Below are positions 37,184 through 48,078 of a stretch of 64,000 nt of DNA, piece after piece. Each line of letters opens with the position of its first letter. The stretch's first letter is position 1. This stretch comes from Streptococcus ovuberis. GTDB taxonomy: Bacteria > Bacillota > Bacilli > Lactobacillales > Streptococcaceae. The stretch covers positions 186,001-250,000 of the forward strand of contig NZ_JAAXPR010000001.1 of NCBI RefSeq assembly GCF_012396585.1, written 5' to 3'. The notes beneath the pieces are model-generated. The model saw nothing but the letters and a program-made list of their open reading frames with translations. It made no database searches and had not been told where the DNA came from. The position numbers and the translations under genes are program-made.

Positions 37184-38109
37184 AAGTCATACTCCTCCAA
37201 ATCATTCACCACCCAGACCTTTTCAAAAACTTGACTCGCTTCCAGACGAAGTTTTTTAACATCCCGAGATAAGAAGCGTGGAGAGATATGATTGAGAAAA
37301 AGGCGCTTCACACCTGCTTCCTTAGCCACCTGGGCCGCCTGAACATTGGTCGAATGCCCATGCTTTTTAGCAATAACGTAGTCATCCTTGCCGTAAGTCG
37401 CCTCATGCACCAAGACATCCGCATTCACTGCCAAGCGCACACTACTTGCCGTCTGACGTGTATCGCCTAAAATGGTCACAACCTTACCAGGTTTAGGCGG
37501 CGAAAGATAGTCCCTCGCAATAATTTCTCGGCCATCTGGCAAGGTGACATTATTCCCGTTTTTGAGTTGACCAAACAAAGGACCAAAGGGCACACCAGCA
37601 GCGCGCAAGCCCTCTGCGTCCAAGGAACCTTCCAAATCTTTTTGGACCACACGATAACCGACACAGAAAACTGTATGGTCTAGCTTGTCCGCAAACACCT
37701 GAAATTTATCGTTCTCCATAATCAACTCTTGCGAAATCTCTCCAAACTCATGGAAATGAATCTTATAGGGCAACCGAGTTCCCGAAACCTTAAGGCTGTT
37801 GAGGACAAACGATTTAATCCCAATCGGCCCATAAATAGTCAAATCTGTTTGTTCCTCATTCGCCTGAAAGGAACGGCTGGCCAGAAAACCTGGCAAGCCA
37901 AAAATATGATCACCATGCAGGTGAGTAATGAAAATCTTAGTTACCTTACGCGGGCGAATAGTGGTTTCTAAGATACGATTTTGCGTCCCTTCGCCGCAAT
38001 CAAAGAGCCAAATCTCATTGATTTCATCCAAGAGCTTGAGTGCTAGACTAGAGACGTTTCGCATTTTGGACGGCTGACCAGCTGAGGTGCCTAAAAATTG
38101 AATTTGCAT
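37180..38109 (-). CDS. rnz: Ribonuclease Z
   Basis: 309 residues. Metallo-beta-lactamase fold with the zinc motif HLHGDH at 63-68, later GDTRQT and HEATYG, and the C-terminal HISPRF. It removes the 3' trailer of tRNA precursors lacking an encoded CCA. The ribosome site is weak. In operon with the upstream unknown gene (27 bases apart). Confidence 0.95.
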   Translation of the reverse strand: MQIQFLGTSAGQPSKMRNVSSLALKLLDEINEIWLFDCGEGTQNRILETTIRPRKVTKIFITHLHGDHIFGLPGFLASRSFQANEEQTDLTIYGPIGIKSFVLNSLKVSGTRLPYKIHFHEFGEISQELIMENDKFQVFADKLDHTVFCVGYRVVQKDLEGSLDAEGLRAAGVPFGPLFGQLKNGNNVTLPDGREIIARDYLSPPKPGKVVTILGDTRQTASSVRLAVNADVLVHEATYGKDDYVIAKKHGHSTNVQAAQVAKEAGVKRLFLNHISPRFLSRDVKKLRLEASQVFEKVWVVNDLEEYDL

Positions 38110-38135
38110 AGTGGGTAATAAACTTCTTTCTAAAT

Positions 38136-38777
38136 CTAAACAAGGTAGACCTTAAATTGCCGATTGGCATAAGCGTAATAAGGTTTCCTTTGAGGAAAAT
38201 GATCGATCAGTGCCAAAAGATCGTCACGGTTGAAACTAGAGAGACGAACGGCACCTGAAACCAACTTGTGAGCTTCGGCTAGAAGAGAGACCGATTGATC
38301 TAAAACAATAACCTCTACCACCTCGTCTTCCAAACAAAGGGGCGACATCTTAATCTTTCCTTTTTCTTGATAAACCTGATAATGCGGAAAAATCTGGGCC
38401 AACTCCAACAAGTCTATATCAGTCATCTGCTCAGCTATTTCCGGAAAAACCACCGCAACCTCCTGGTCGTTCTCATAACAAAACCCATAGGATTTTCCAA
38501 GGAGATTGAGACGGATAAAGGGCTTTTTTTCTTCAAAGCTAGGGGCGGTTTGAAAGAGGCCCAAGGCCTGACTGACTTGGAAGAAGTAGGCAGTCGCCGC
38601 CTCAGGTCCTTGCTTTTCGTAGGTCTCTGCAAAGTAGGCGTTCAAAACACTGGGCGGTGGGGTAATCAAACGCAAACACTCAGCCTCTGATAACCCTTGA
38701 AAAAGCTGGCTGAGATAAGCCTTATCTAGACTTGTAAAGCCGCCATATGTCAAGGCTAAATCAAGTAGCTCCATCAT
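38136..38777 (-). CDS. Conserved protein of unknown function
   Basis: 213 residues, cytoplasmic, rich in Leu/Glu/Phe, no recognised motif. It is found at the same place between hflX and rnz in streptococci as I recall; some copies carry misleading annotations. Start ATG at 38777 has GGAGG 7 bases upstream and overlaps the hflX end by 17 bases, implying translational coupling. Confidence 0.7.
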   Translation of the reverse strand: MMELLDLALTYGGFTSLDKAYLSQLFQGLSEAECLRLITPPPSVLNAYFAETYEKQGPEAATAYFFQVSQALGLFQTAPSFEEKKPFIRLNLLGKSYGFCYENDQEVAVVFPEIAEQMTDIDLLELAQIFPHYQVYQEKGKIKMSPLCLEDEVVEVIVLDQSVSLLAEAHKLVSGAVRLSSFNRDDLLALIDHFPQRKPYYAYANRQFKVYLV

Positions 38778-40008
38778 AAAACACCTCCAGACGCCAGCGA
38801 TTCTCAGGAAGGATATAGCCTGAAATGTGCTCCCCTTCTTCCGTCAATTGGCTTTCTTCTATGAGAGCAAATTGGGTTAACTCATGAAGTAAATAGGATT
38901 TTGAAAAAGGGACTAGCAAGTTGAAAGGTTCAGATAAGTCCTTAATTTTTTGCTGAATCGCTTCTTGCAAATCCTGCTTCGCACTAGCAGACTTGGCTGA
39001 CAATAAAACATGGGGTGTCAGGGTCGGGATAAATTCCTCAACCAAGTCTGCCTTATTGTAGAGCGTCATCCGAGGGATTTCCAACATATCCAACTCTTCC
39101 AAAATCTTTAAGACGACCTCTTCTTGCCTGGCATGGTCAAAATCAGAAGCGTCAATAACATGGAGAAGCAAATCCACATTGCGGCTTTCTTCTAAGGTTG
39201 ATTTAAAGCTCGAAACTAACTCGGTTGGCAAGTCCTGAATAAACCCAACCGTATCTGTCAGGGTCATCTGAAACTGGTCTGCCAGCTGGACTTGCTTAGT
39301 TGTCGCATCCAGCGTCGCAAAGAGCTCATCAGCCTCATAATGTGCCTTACGGCTAAGCACATTCATAATGGTCGACTTCCCTGCATTGGTGTAGCCAATC
39401 AACCCAACCTTAAAGATTCCAGACGACAAGCGCTTTTCCCTAATCCGCGTCCGCGTCTTCTCAACGCCCTTAAGCTGACGCTCAATATCATGTATCTGGT
39501 TTCGAATGGAACGCCGATTCAACTCCAATTGGCTCTCGCCGGGACCTCTACTCCCAATTCCCCCAGCCTGTCGGCTGAGCATAATCCCTTGACCAACCAA
39601 GCGAGGAAGCATATATTTCAGTTGAGCTAGATGGACCTGAAGTTTTCCTTCATGGCTACGCGCCCTCAGGGCAAAAATATCCAAGATCAGCTGCATCCGG
39701 TCAATCACCTTAACGCCTAGAATGGCTTCTAAATTGCTATTTTGACGTGGCGTAAGGCGATTATTAACGATGACCGTATCAACTTCCTCAGCCTCTATCC
39801 ACTCGGCAATTTCTTCCAATTTCCCTGAGCCAACAAAGGTCTTGCTGTCATAGCGCTCTCTCTTTTGCACCACTTTTCCTTTGACCTTTGCTCCTGCTGT
39901 TTTAGCAAGACTTTCCAGCTCCTGCATGGACATAGCAAAGTGGTCTGACTCCTGCAGGTCAACCCCAACGAGAAGAACACGTTCTTGTCCTTTTTGGGTT
40001 TCAATCAT
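38761..40008 (-). CDS. hflX: Ribosome-associated GTPase HflX
   Basis: 415 residues from the ATG at 40008 (GGGAGG upstream). N-terminal HflX domain, a linker with [14 protein letters not shown], then the G domain with GYTNAGKST (205-213), [10 protein letters not shown] and NKADL. HflX splits stalled 70S ribosomes under stress and associates with the 50S subunit. Its start overlaps the miaA end by 8 bases. Confidence 0.95.
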   Translation of the reverse strand: MIETQKGQERVLLVGVDLQESDHFAMSMQELESLAKTAGAKVKGKVVQKRERYDSKTFVGSGKLEEIAEWIEAEEVDTVIVNNRLTPRQNSNLEAILGVKVIDRMQLILDIFALRARSHEGKLQVHLAQLKYMLPRLVGQGIMLSRQAGGIGSRGPGESQLELNRRSIRNQIHDIERQLKGVEKTRTRIREKRLSSGIFKVGLIGYTNAGKSTIMNVLSRKAHYEADELFATLDATTKQVQLADQFQMTLTDTVGFIQDLPTELVSSFKSTLEESRNVDLLLHVIDASDFDHARQEEVVLKILEELDMLEIPRMTLYNKADLVEEFIPTLTPHVLLSAKSASAKQDLQEAIQQKIKDLSEPFNLLVPFSKSYLLHELTQFALIEESQLTEEGEHISGYILPENRWRLEVFYDGAT

Positions 40009-40909
40009 GACTTTCCTCCCTTGCTTCATCGGTTAAAAATGTCTCCACTGCCCTATAAACCCGCTCCTTAAAGTCAGCTGTCCCAACTTCATAAAACGAA
40101 ACCTGCATACGGTTTTTAAACCAAGTCAACTGCCTTTTAGCAAACCGACGACTGTTTTGCTTGAGCTGGTCCAAAGCTTCTTGCAACGAAAGTTCTCCTG
40201 CAAAATAAGGAAAAAGTTCCTTATAGCCAATCCCTCGCGTTGCTTGGACCGTCGGGTGATGCCTGTACAACCACTCCGCTTCTGTCAAAAGCCCCTCCTC
40301 AACCATCCGATCGACCCGCTGGTTAATCCGATCGTAAAGCCTCTCTCGCTCATCTGTCAATCCAATTAAGAGGTAATCGTAAGGTGGCTCTTCATTAGCC
40401 AAATCCTTACCAAATTTAGCTAGTTCCAGAGCACGGATCGCTCGCCTGCGGCTAAACTGTTCCAGCTGCACCGACTCCTTTTCTAAAAGCGCTAGTAAAG
40501 AAACATCGCTTTCTTGTTCCAGAAGAGCTCGATAAGCTAACACTTGGGCCTGATCAACCTCCCCACCGAGATGGTACCCTTCTAGCAAACTTTGCAAGTA
40601 AAGCCCAGTCCCACCTACAATCAAGGGAATCTTGCCAGAGCAGTTGATCACTTCAATAGCCTGTTTGGCCTCTTGGCAAAACTCATAGGCCGAGTAAGTC
40701 TGTGTCACCTCACGGACATCAATCAAGTGATGCTTGGCTGCAGCTTGTTCTTCACTAGTCGCCTTGGCTGTTCCTATATCAAGCCCTCGATAGACCTGCT
40801 GACTGTCTCCTGAGATAATTTCACCTCCATAGCGCTGAGCGAGTTCAATCCCCAGAGCCGTTTTTCCGACAGCTGTTGGCCCTAACACAACTATAACTTT
40901 TTTTTTCAT
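40001..40909 (-). CDS. miaA: tRNA dimethylallyltransferase
   Basis: 302 residues. P loop GPTAVGKT at 10-17, [16 protein letters not shown], and [13 protein letters not shown]. It adds the dimethylallyl group to A37 of tRNAs reading UNN codons. First gene of the miaA-hflX-unknown-rnz-SDR operon, all coupled. Confidence 0.95.
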   Translation of the reverse strand: MKKKVIVVLGPTAVGKTALGIELAQRYGGEIISGDSQQVYRGLDIGTAKATSEEQAAAKHHLIDVREVTQTYSAYEFCQEAKQAIEVINCSGKIPLIVGGTGLYLQSLLEGYHLGGEVDQAQVLAYRALLEQESDVSLLALLEKESVQLEQFSRRRAIRALELAKFGKDLANEEPPYDYLLIGLTDERERLYDRINQRVDRMVEEGLLTEAEWLYRHHPTVQATRGIGYKELFPYFAGELSLQEALDQLKQNSRRFAKRQLTWFKNRMQVSFYEVGTADFKERVYRAVETFLTDEAREESHD

Positions 40910-41034
40910 CTTTTTCCTTGAAAATTAACCATTTTTTCGCTATTATTTATTATAACACAAGATGTGGGTCATTCAAACGTCCGTTCACCAGAACTGGCCA
41001 AATGACCATTCATCGAAACGAAAGGAGAATGCTC

Positions 41035-41208
41035 ATGGCTAAAAATAGTTTTATCAAAGGTCTTGCAGCAGGTGTCGCTGGTACAGTTGCAGCTGTGGCA
41101 GGGGCTGTCTACACATTTAACAAAAAAGTGATTCAACCCGAAGAAGAAAAAGCAGCCTTCATCGAAGAAAACCGTAAGAAAGCAGCTCGCCGTCGCGTCT
41201 CTCGCTAA
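41035..41208 (+). CDS. DUF3042-family small protein
   Basis: 57 residues. An N-terminal Gly/Ala-rich hydrophobic segment (FIKGLAAGVAGTVAAVAGAV), then a charged tail ending KKAARRRVSR. The ATG at 41035 is chosen because AGGAG lies 8 bases upstream; an in-frame ATG two codons earlier is too close to that site. Likely a membrane-associated small protein; function unknown. Divergent from miaA. Confidence 0.8.
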   Translation: MAKNSFIKGLAAGVAGTVAAVAGAVYTFNKKVIQPEEEKAAFIEENRKKAARRRVSR

Positions 41209-41223
41209 GTAAGAGCCTCCCTC

Positions 41224-41252
41224 AACCATCAGCATAGCTGGTGGTTTTTTTT
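41224..41252 (+). terminator. Terminator after the DUF3042 gene
   Basis: ACCATCAGC-ATA-GCTGGTGGT followed by eight T residues. Confidence 0.9.
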
Positions 41253-41575
41253 CTGTAGCTTCACGTTAGAAAAACTTTATACTCATAATGGCCTCTTCAA
41301 AGCTATTTTGGCTTGCTATATGGCTTAAAAATAGGGACTCCCTGACTACCGACTCACTCAGAGATGGATGGTCATCTAATAGTACGGATACTCTTCAACC
41401 AAAGCAAACACAAGGCAGATTCATGTTATTTAAAATCTGTAAATAGCGCACTTTGAGGTTTGACTGTACATACCATGAAACAGGGACAACCTCGTTACCA
41501 GCTGCTTCATAGTGAGACTACAAAAACTTACTTGCCATATAGTGTACTGACCAGTATCAGAGGACAAATCTATAC
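41253..41575. other. Intergenic region with no supported gene
   Basis: A plus-strand frame from an ATG near 41474 runs 50-odd codons through the next terminator; no ribosome site, no recognisable product. Otherwise I see nothing. Confidence 0.4.
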
Positions 41576-41618
41576 CCAAAATCCTCCACAGGTTAGATGT
41601 TCTGCGGAGGATTTTTGG
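41576..41618 (-). terminator. Terminator of the glucuronide operon
   Basis: Arms CCAAAATCCTCC and GGAGGATTTTTGG, nearly perfect, 35 bases past the GH3 stop. Confidence 0.8.
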
Positions 41619-41652
41619 ATTAACTGTATTTTATAAAGGAGGTTTTATCAAG

Positions 41653-43467
41653 TTAGTTTTGAGTTGTTCTTGGTACACTTGGTTTCCGCCAAATCTGGGT
41701 ATCTATCAGACCGCAGAACGCGTCAACTGGCGAGACACCCGTAAATTCTGATTCCCCAGCCAGCTTGGCAACCAAGGCTTCAATCGTGCTTGGCAGGCCA
41801 TCGTAAGCATTGATGTAGGTCCCGACCTGTGGCATGTCCGCCAACGCGAATGGGTGTTGAACGGAGACCACGATTGTCGGTACTTCATGAACATAGAAAG
41901 GTTGATCCGGTGTCCCTTTAGCAGCAGGCCAAATAATCCGTTGGGTGGTTCCTCCAGAGTTAACATCAACCAGATTGATGATCAGATCATAATGATCCGT
42001 AATCTGAGCAATCGGACGTTTGGAGGCATAGACATTTTGAATGGCCGCAGGGCGCTCATTTTCTGGAAGCTTTTTGATGCGTTCTTCTGTGTTTTCCCAG
42101 ATAGAGACCTCATGCCCCCGTGCTTCCAATACCTCCTTCAAGGTATCTGAAGCGCGCTTTTTACCAGAATTAATCAGGGCACCAAAGCCACCCTTGTAAC
42201 CATCAACTTCAACCAGTAAAATCCGCTTGTAGCGTTCCGGAGTCACTGGGAAAATGCCTTCTTCTTTTGCCTTGACCAGCGTGATTGCCTTGTCTGCTAC
42301 TTCTGCAGCGATTTCTGCCGCTTCAGCGGTCGCAATAAGCTTCAGAGCCTCCTCCTTAGGCAACATGATTGCCTCGCGACGGCCTTCAAAAGTATGGAGA
42401 CCTAGCTTGGCTTTTAGGCCTAGGGTACGACGGAGGGCGTCGTGCAAACGTTCGTCTGAGAGGAGGCCGTTTTCGTAACCTTCCTTCATCCACTGCAAGT
42501 CTTCATCTGGATCATTAAAGAAGAGGAAGAGGTCACACCCTGCCTCGATAGCTGTCGGCAACAACTCGCGCCTTGGCATAGAAGCTGTCATGGCTACCAT
42601 ATGCGACGCATCGGTTACGATAGCGCCATTATAGCCCAACTCCCCACGCAAAAGTTCATCCAGCAAGGTTTTATTGAGTGAAGCCGGTAACATCTCATCC
42701 AAGTCTCGATCAGGATGCATTTCCTTCTCAACATTCGGGAGATGAATATGCCCTGCCATGATACCAGGCAAACCAGCTTCAGCCATTTCTCCATAAATAC
42801 GACCAAAGGTTTCCATCCATTCTGACTTATTCATGGGATTTGAAGCGTAAGACAAGTGATGGTCACGTTCATCAATCCCATCTCCAGGAAAATGTTTAGC
42901 AAAAGGAATGATCCCATGCTGCATAATACCACGCATGTATTCTTTGGAGAGTTCAATGACTTGGTCAACATCAGCCCCCCAAGTACGGTTGGCGATGATG
43001 GGGTTGCGCCAGTTGCGACTCAAATCCATAATCGGCGCAAACGATGCATTGCAGCCGACTGCTGATGCTTCTAGACCAGCAATACGTCCCAACTCATAAG
43101 CATATTTAGGATCATTGGTGGCTGCAATCTTGACCTCATCACCAATCTTAGTCCCATCTGTCACAGCTCCATTACCACCCGATTCGGTATTGGCTGCAAT
43201 TAATAAAGGGATTTTTGACTTGGTTTGGAGAATGTAATTCTGCTCCCAAATATCTGTTGCTGGCCCCGGTGCATAGCGGACAGCTCCAATTTTATAATCA
43301 TCGAGCACCCCAGTCAAGTATTCTTCTGTCCGAAGACTTCCCATATTGACAAAAAGCTGACCGATTTTCTCCTCTAAGGTCATATTCGCAATGGTTTCTT
43401 CCACCCATTCAACAGCTTGGTCATCCAAGTTGTAGGGCTTTTTTCTTAAATCAACTAGGTTTGTCAT
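41653..43467 (-). CDS. Glycoside hydrolase family 3 enzyme (NagZ-like)
   Basis: 604 residues, two domains. The N-terminal barrel has KHFPGDGIDERDHH (191-204) with the Asp/His pair typical of the beta-N-acetylglucosaminidase branch, and IVTDASHM with nucleophile D286. The C-terminal alpha/beta domain is present. No signal peptide, so it acts on imported material. It likely removes beta-linked N-acetylhexosamine; the branch also contains phosphorylases. Last gene of the glucuronate operon, suggesting substrates in which glucuronate and hexosamine alternate. Confidence 0.85.
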   Translation of the reverse strand: MTNLVDLRKKPYNLDDQAVEWVEETIANMTLEEKIGQLFVNMGSLRTEEYLTGVLDDYKIGAVRYAPGPATDIWEQNYILQTKSKIPLLIAANTESGGNGAVTDGTKIGDEVKIAATNDPKYAYELGRIAGLEASAVGCNASFAPIMDLSRNWRNPIIANRTWGADVDQVIELSKEYMRGIMQHGIIPFAKHFPGDGIDERDHHLSYASNPMNKSEWMETFGRIYGEMAEAGLPGIMAGHIHLPNVEKEMHPDRDLDEMLPASLNKTLLDELLRGELGYNGAIVTDASHMVAMTASMPRRELLPTAIEAGCDLFLFFNDPDEDLQWMKEGYENGLLSDERLHDALRRTLGLKAKLGLHTFEGRREAIMLPKEEALKLIATAEAAEIAAEVADKAITLVKAKEEGIFPVTPERYKRILLVEVDGYKGGFGALINSGKKRASDTLKEVLEARGHEVSIWENTEERIKKLPENERPAAIQNVYASKRPIAQITDHYDLIINLVDVNSGGTTQRIIWPAAKGTPDQPFYVHEVPTIVVSVQHPFALADMPQVGTYINAYDGLPSTIEALVAKLAGESEFTGVSPVDAFCGLIDTQIWRKPSVPRTTQN

Positions 43468-43477
43468 GTTCTTCTCC

Positions 43478-44269
43478 TTACTCTAGGTTTTTCCAAAAAC
43501 GTTCCTTGTAAGCTGCTTCATCATAACACCCAGCTACAAAGTTTTCCGCTTCCATACTCATCAAATCTGACCAAGACGTCGCCTCTTCTCCCACGATAAT
43601 CGGGTAGAAACTAACATCATTTTGTTCAGCTGCATAACAATCACCTGGGGAATCACCAATCATTAAAATCTGACTCGGTGACTCAACCTTATCAAGCAAC
43701 TGTGCCAAGACATCTTCCTTCTTCCCGCGGTCTTGACAGTAGAGGTCTGTCACATAGGGCATCAATCCCTGCTCATGCCATTCTTCTTCCACTGCTTCAC
43801 GGTTGGCAGAACTGACCACATAGACCTGGCCCAGCTGGCTGAGTTTTTTCAGCCCTTCTCTGGCATTGGGAAAAGCGAGCGCCTCACCCTCGTAAGCTTT
43901 GATATGGCGATTCACATCATTAGACCAGGCAAGAGCCTTTTCTAAATCAGCTGACGCCTCTTTTTCAATAGCCTTTTCCAGCGAAGCATTAGAGAGTGAA
44001 TCCGTTGTTTCAGCCCATGCGACTAAATGATCAATGTCTGATAGTCCTGCTGATTGAAGGGCCATGACCAATCCCGTAAAACGGTTGACGCCCCGTGTCC
44101 GTGAATAAAGGTTCAACGTCTCCCAATGCTTTTGAAAATTTTCAGGATCTGCAATCGAAAAATGCTTCGCTATTAAAGGACCAAAGAAAAGCTCGTGCTT
44201 GTAAGTCATGGTATCCATGGCACAGCCATCCGAATCCACACAGAAAAGATAGGTTGTTTGTTTTGTCAC
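43478..44269 (-). CDS. HAD-family hydrolase
   Basis: 263 residues. Motif I VDSDGCAMD (nucleophile and acid/base Asp), motif II VVSSANRE, a lysine in the RGKKEDVL region and motif IV MIGDSPGDC. The start is GTG, supported by AGGAG 6 bases upstream. It sits between GH79 and GH3 genes (10 bases from GH3), so it may dephosphorylate a sugar-phosphate of this pathway; unproven. Confidence 0.85.
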   Translation of the reverse strand: MTKQTTYLFCVDSDGCAMDTMTYKHELFFGPLIAKHFSIADPENFQKHWETLNLYSRTRGVNRFTGLVMALQSAGLSDIDHLVAWAETTDSLSNASLEKAIEKEASADLEKALAWSNDVNRHIKAYEGEALAFPNAREGLKKLSQLGQVYVVSSANREAVEEEWHEQGLMPYVTDLYCQDRGKKEDVLAQLLDKVESPSQILMIGDSPGDCYAAEQNDVSFYPIIVGEEATSWSDLMSMEAENFVAGCYDEAAYKERFWKNLE

Positions 44270-44296
44270 AGTGTTCTCCTTATTCGAATGATTTGC

Positions 44297-45832
44297 TTAG
44301 TCGGCATCAACTAGGATAAAGGCACAGCTAATCGGTGGCAACTCCACCTCTCCTGCAGACTGTCTGACAGCCGATAACTCTGGCAAGCACTCAGAATTCG
44401 TTAACTGCAAGACCTGTCCATTCAAGGTCATGACAGACGAACGGGGATTCCCCTCAGCAGGGGCAAGCAGGTAAAGGTCTGCTGCAGTCGGCAAGGTCAC
44501 ACTTGTCGTTGCCGTCTCTGAGTTATTGACAATCAGGTAGGCGTAGCCTGCCTTGCCGTCTTGACGAGAGTGAACAAAAACATGTGCGCCTTCTCGGATA
44601 GGCTCTCCACTGGCAAAGACCTGTTCTCCCATCAAGCGATTCCAAAGAAGCACAGCAAAGTAATTTGGCCGTGGGGTAAAGACCACCCGCTCCAAGAAAC
44701 CATAATCAGAAGCTGCCAAGGTATTGTGGAAAATAACCCCCTTGGTCAGGCTAGCAAAGGTTCCCAATTCATTGAGGGTCCGTGGAACATCCAGATAAGT
44801 TGAAGCCCATGTATTGCCACCGCCGCCAGCATCCCCCGACTCCGTCACCCACATCTCTGCTCCGGGCACAAAACGATCTCGTAGCGGTAGATAAGTTTGA
44901 CAGAAATTGCCAGCAACAGCCAGATAATCCTCTGACAAGGCCTCCTCAGCTGACCAGTGACCACTTGGTAGAACAGGAGCTAAGCGTTCTGACACCCCAT
45001 TGTAATAGTGGTACGAAAAGACATCTAAGTCCTCACTTGTCCCTTCCAAGAGGTCTTCACAGTTAGCCACCTCACCAACCAACTGCTCTACTCCACCTGT
45101 CCCTGTCGCATCTGGCTTACCAAAGACGACATTATCCCCACCAGTGGTACTTGGGCCTACTTTAAGACAGTCTGGATAGTGCTCACCTAACCAGGCAAAG
45201 AAGAGGTCATGATCCCTGCGATAATGGGCTGCGGTATACCCTTTTGGAAAACCAGTCTCCTCCATCATGTTCGGCTCATTGGTAAACTCTACCGCCTCAA
45301 TTGGTACCCCATAACTCTGACTAAGGGCAAAGAGTTGCTCAGCTTGTTCGGGATGCCAGGGTTCCTCCGCCGAATGAAGCCCAGGACAGTTGGCTAATGA
45401 CACCATAAGGTGTCCCCCAACAGCCTTGACAAAGTCCAAGACACCCAACCACTGCTCCTTAGTGAGGAGATTCAGATACCCCTCTGGTACCTGGCCACCT
45501 GTACTACCATCAAAATCATAGTAGGTCTTAGTCGCCCAGGTTCCTGACACGCGAATCCAGGCTTCACCCAGTTCTTTGGCTAAATAGCGGAGCTTCTCAT
45601 TGGACAGGTCAATCGGATCATAATACTGCATCAAATCCTTGTACATGGCCGTAATGCCTTCGCCTGTCGGCTCTACATCAAACTCCTTAGTACCTGCAAT
45701 TTCCTCAGGCGAATAAGCCTTCCAAAAAGTACCTCCAGTCACTTCAGCAAACTCAATATTGTAAGATACCAAGAGCGGATTAGTCTCATGAAGGGCTTTT
45801 AAACCTTTTGATTGTAAGTGTAACTGTTCCAT
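44297..45832 (-). CDS. Glycoside hydrolase family 79-type enzyme (heparanase/beta-glucuronidase clan)
   Basis: 511 residues from the ATG at 45832 (AAAGGA 8 bases upstream). TIM barrel with acid/base E186 in FTNEPNMM and nucleophile E331 in VTESGDAG, followed by a beta domain. These fit clan GH-A, and the overall pattern resembles GH79 beta-glucuronidases/heparanases; GH39-like enzymes are an alternative. No signal peptide. Position within the glucuronate genes supports release of glucuronic acid from a glycan fragment. Confidence 0.7.
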   Translation of the reverse strand: MEQLHLQSKGLKALHETNPLLVSYNIEFAEVTGGTFWKAYSPEEIAGTKEFDVEPTGEGITAMYKDLMQYYDPIDLSNEKLRYLAKELGEAWIRVSGTWATKTYYDFDGSTGGQVPEGYLNLLTKEQWLGVLDFVKAVGGHLMVSLANCPGLHSAEEPWHPEQAEQLFALSQSYGVPIEAVEFTNEPNMMEETGFPKGYTAAHYRRDHDLFFAWLGEHYPDCLKVGPSTTGGDNVVFGKPDATGTGGVEQLVGEVANCEDLLEGTSEDLDVFSYHYYNGVSERLAPVLPSGHWSAEEALSEDYLAVAGNFCQTYLPLRDRFVPGAEMWVTESGDAGGGGNTWASTYLDVPRTLNELGTFASLTKGVIFHNTLAASDYGFLERVVFTPRPNYFAVLLWNRLMGEQVFASGEPIREGAHVFVHSRQDGKAGYAYLIVNNSETATTSVTLPTAADLYLLAPAEGNPRSSVMTLNGQVLQLTNSECLPELSAVRQSAGEVELPPISCAFILVDAD

Positions 45833-45858
45833 ACCTTTCGTCCTTTCTCTCAATGGGT

Positions 45859-45925
45859 AAGGTTAGCTGGTAACCACTGCTCCTGCTGTATCAACAGGCC
45901 TCGAACGAGTAGACCAACTAACCTT
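45859..45925. repeat. Long inverted repeat between the SDR and GH79 genes
   Basis: AAGGTTAGCTGGT pairs with ACCAACTAACCTT (12 of 13), with a smaller CCTG...CAGG hairpin inside. No T tract. Probably an intercistronic RNA structure tuning expression or stability. Confidence 0.5.
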
Positions 45926-45950
45926 CCCTATCTTGTGATAATCACAACCA

Positions 45951-46790
45951 TTACACCCCTGAATAAGCTGAGAAGCCTCCATCAATTGGAAGAACAACCC
46001 CATTCACGAAGCTAGCAAGATTTTCATCAGCCAAGAAGAAGATTCCTCCAACCAATTCTTCTGCTTCTCCGAAACGTCCCATTGGCGTATTGCGCAAAAT
46101 TTTCTCCGCACGGGCTGATGGTGTGCCATCTTCATTAAATAGCAGAGCGCGATTTTGATTACTTACTAAGAAACCTGGTGCAATGGCATTGCAACGAATA
46201 CCAACTTGCGAGAAGTGAACCGCTAACCATTGGGTAAAGTTAGAAATTGCAGCTTTTGCTCCTGAGTAAGCTGGAATTTTTGTCAATGGTGTGTAAGCAT
46301 TCATACTTGAAATATTGATGATGTTTGCGCCAGGGCGTCCAACCATATCTTGCGCAAATACTTGTGTTGGTAAAAGCGTTCCAAGGTAATTGAGATTGAA
46401 AACAAATTCAATTCCAGACTTATCTAAATCAAAGAATGTTTTTGTTCCTTCTGGCAAGTCTGTGGCATGAAATTCATTATCCGTTGTTGCTTTTGGATTA
46501 TTTCCGCCAGCACCGTTGATCAGAATATCGGTAGGTCCGAGGTCTGCAAGCACAGCTTTACGCACTTCTTCCAAGTTTTCTTTCTCAAGAACGTTAGCTT
46601 TATAGGCTTTAGCTATACCTCCTTCAGCAGTAATCTCATCTGCAAATTTTTGAGCTGCTTCTTGATTAAGGTCAAGTAGAGCAACTTTAGCGCCAGCTTT
46701 GGCAAATTCTTTAGCAAAGAAGCCACAAAGCACACCACCGGCACCGGTTATCACAACCACTTTCTCTTTAAACGCAATAACTTTTGACAT
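45951..46790 (-). CDS. uxuB: SDR-type D-fructuronate reductase (D-mannonate oxidoreductase)
   Basis: 279 residues. Nucleotide loop TGAGGVLCG, NGAGG motif, catalytic SSMNAY and YSGAK. It matches the SDR type of fructuronate reductase used by Gram-positive bacteria (UxuB/YjmF of Bacillus), unrelated to the E. coli long-chain UxuB. It converts fructuronate to mannonate with NADH. Placed directly after uxuA. The symbol is by pathway role. Confidence 0.8.
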   Translation of the reverse strand: MSKVIAFKEKVVVITGAGGVLCGFFAKEFAKAGAKVALLDLNQEAAQKFADEITAEGGIAKAYKANVLEKENLEEVRKAVLADLGPTDILINGAGGNNPKATTDNEFHATDLPEGTKTFFDLDKSGIEFVFNLNYLGTLLPTQVFAQDMVGRPGANIINISSMNAYTPLTKIPAYSGAKAAISNFTQWLAVHFSQVGIRCNAIAPGFLVSNQNRALLFNEDGTPSARAEKILRNTPMGRFGEAEELVGGIFFLADENLASFVNGVVLPIDGGFSAYSGV

Positions 46791-46893
46791 GTTTTACTCC
46801 AATCTTTCTGTTCACCGAACACAGTTCATTAAAAAACCTAACCCGCTCGTCATACGACAGTATCAAACGATGATTTACTTCTCTTTCTAAATC

Positions 46894-46909
46894 AGGAGTT
46901 TTAACTCCT
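46894..46909. repeat. Perfect palindrome between uxuA and the SDR gene
   Basis: AGGAGTTTTAACTCCT, arms of 7 bases. Lies in a 170-base intercistronic gap that has no promoter I can see. Confidence 0.5.
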
Positions 46910-46962
46910 TACTCACATTACGCTTTGGTGTGGTCACATTCCCTACCGCAGCTGATGCCTCA

Positions 46963-48057
46963 CTACTTATCTCCGACTGTTTTGGCATTGATTCCAAAGT
47001 CTGGCGTCTTGCCTGCAGCGCGCATATTGGCTTCGTAGAGGCCATTGAAATAAGTCGCACCTAAAGCACGGTCGTAAAGGCCATAACCCGGGGTCTTGGT
47101 CTGGTCACCCCAGATCCGGCGGCCATGGTCTGGACGGAGCGCCCCCTGCCAATCATAATCCACCAAGAGTTTCACCACCGCATTCATGTCGATGTCCCCT
47201 GCTTGGGACAGGTGAGCTGTTTCTTGGAAGCCCCAATCTCCTGCGGTCACATTGCGGGTATGCATGAAATTAATGCGATTTCGTTTCAAGGCATATTCCT
47301 GAATCGCTAGCACATCATTGGCTGGATCGGATGCATAAGACCCAACACACATGGTAATCCCATTGTTTGGCGAATCGTACAGATCAAGGAAACGTTCTAC
47401 CGCCTTGAGCCCTGTGATAATCCGAGGAAGCCCAAAGATGCCATACGGTGGGTCATCTGGGTGAATGGCCATCTTCACCCCAGCAGCCTCAGCTGTCGGC
47501 ATAATAGCTTTAATGAAGTAAGCCAAGTTCTCCCAGAGATCTTCTTCTGAAATGTTTTCCCGGTAGTTCTCAATGATCGCCTTCATTTCTTCCTTAGAAT
47601 AAGAGGAATCCCACCCTGGCAAATTCAAATCATCCGCAACCGGATCAACTCCGTCCAAATCCGTCTTCAAGAAAGCTAATGAGGTACTGCCATCTGGCAG
47701 TGGGTGATGAAGGTCTGAGCGGGTCCAGTCAAAGACTGGCATAAAGTTATAACAAACCACTGGAATCCCTGCTTTTCCGACATTCTCAATTGAGGTTTTG
47801 TAATGTTCAATCAACTCGTCACGATTAGGCTTGCCTTGCTTGATGTCCTCATGGACAGGGATAGACTCGATAACGGTGATTTCAAGTCCTGCATCCTCCA
47901 CCTGTCTCTTGAGCTCCAAAATATTCTCCAAAGGCCAAGCCTGCCCAACCGGCACATCATACACAGCAGTGACAATCCCTTGCATACCAGGGATCGCTTT
48001 GATTTCTTCTAAGGTGACGGGGTCTGTTTTCCCGTACCAGCGAAAAGACATTTTCAT
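46963..48057 (-). CDS. uxuA: Mannonate dehydratase
   Basis: 364 residues. Family pattern throughout: MSFRWYGKTDPVTLEEIKAI at the N-terminus, VCYNFMPVFDWTRSDL, AIHPDDPP, NRINFMHTRN, and GALRPDHGRRIWGD near the C-terminus. It dehydrates mannonate to 2-keto-3-deoxygluconate. AAAGGAG lies about 11 bases upstream; uxaC ends 21 bases before. Confidence 0.95.
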   Translation of the reverse strand: MKMSFRWYGKTDPVTLEEIKAIPGMQGIVTAVYDVPVGQAWPLENILELKRQVEDAGLEITVIESIPVHEDIKQGKPNRDELIEHYKTSIENVGKAGIPVVCYNFMPVFDWTRSDLHHPLPDGSTSLAFLKTDLDGVDPVADDLNLPGWDSSYSKEEMKAIIENYRENISEEDLWENLAYFIKAIMPTAEAAGVKMAIHPDDPPYGIFGLPRIITGLKAVERFLDLYDSPNNGITMCVGSYASDPANDVLAIQEYALKRNRINFMHTRNVTAGDWGFQETAHLSQAGDIDMNAVVKLLVDYDWQGALRPDHGRRIWGDQTKTPGYGLYDRALGATYFNGLYEANMRAAGKTPDFGINAKTVGDK

Positions 48058-48078
48058 AGGTCACACTACTCCTTTAAA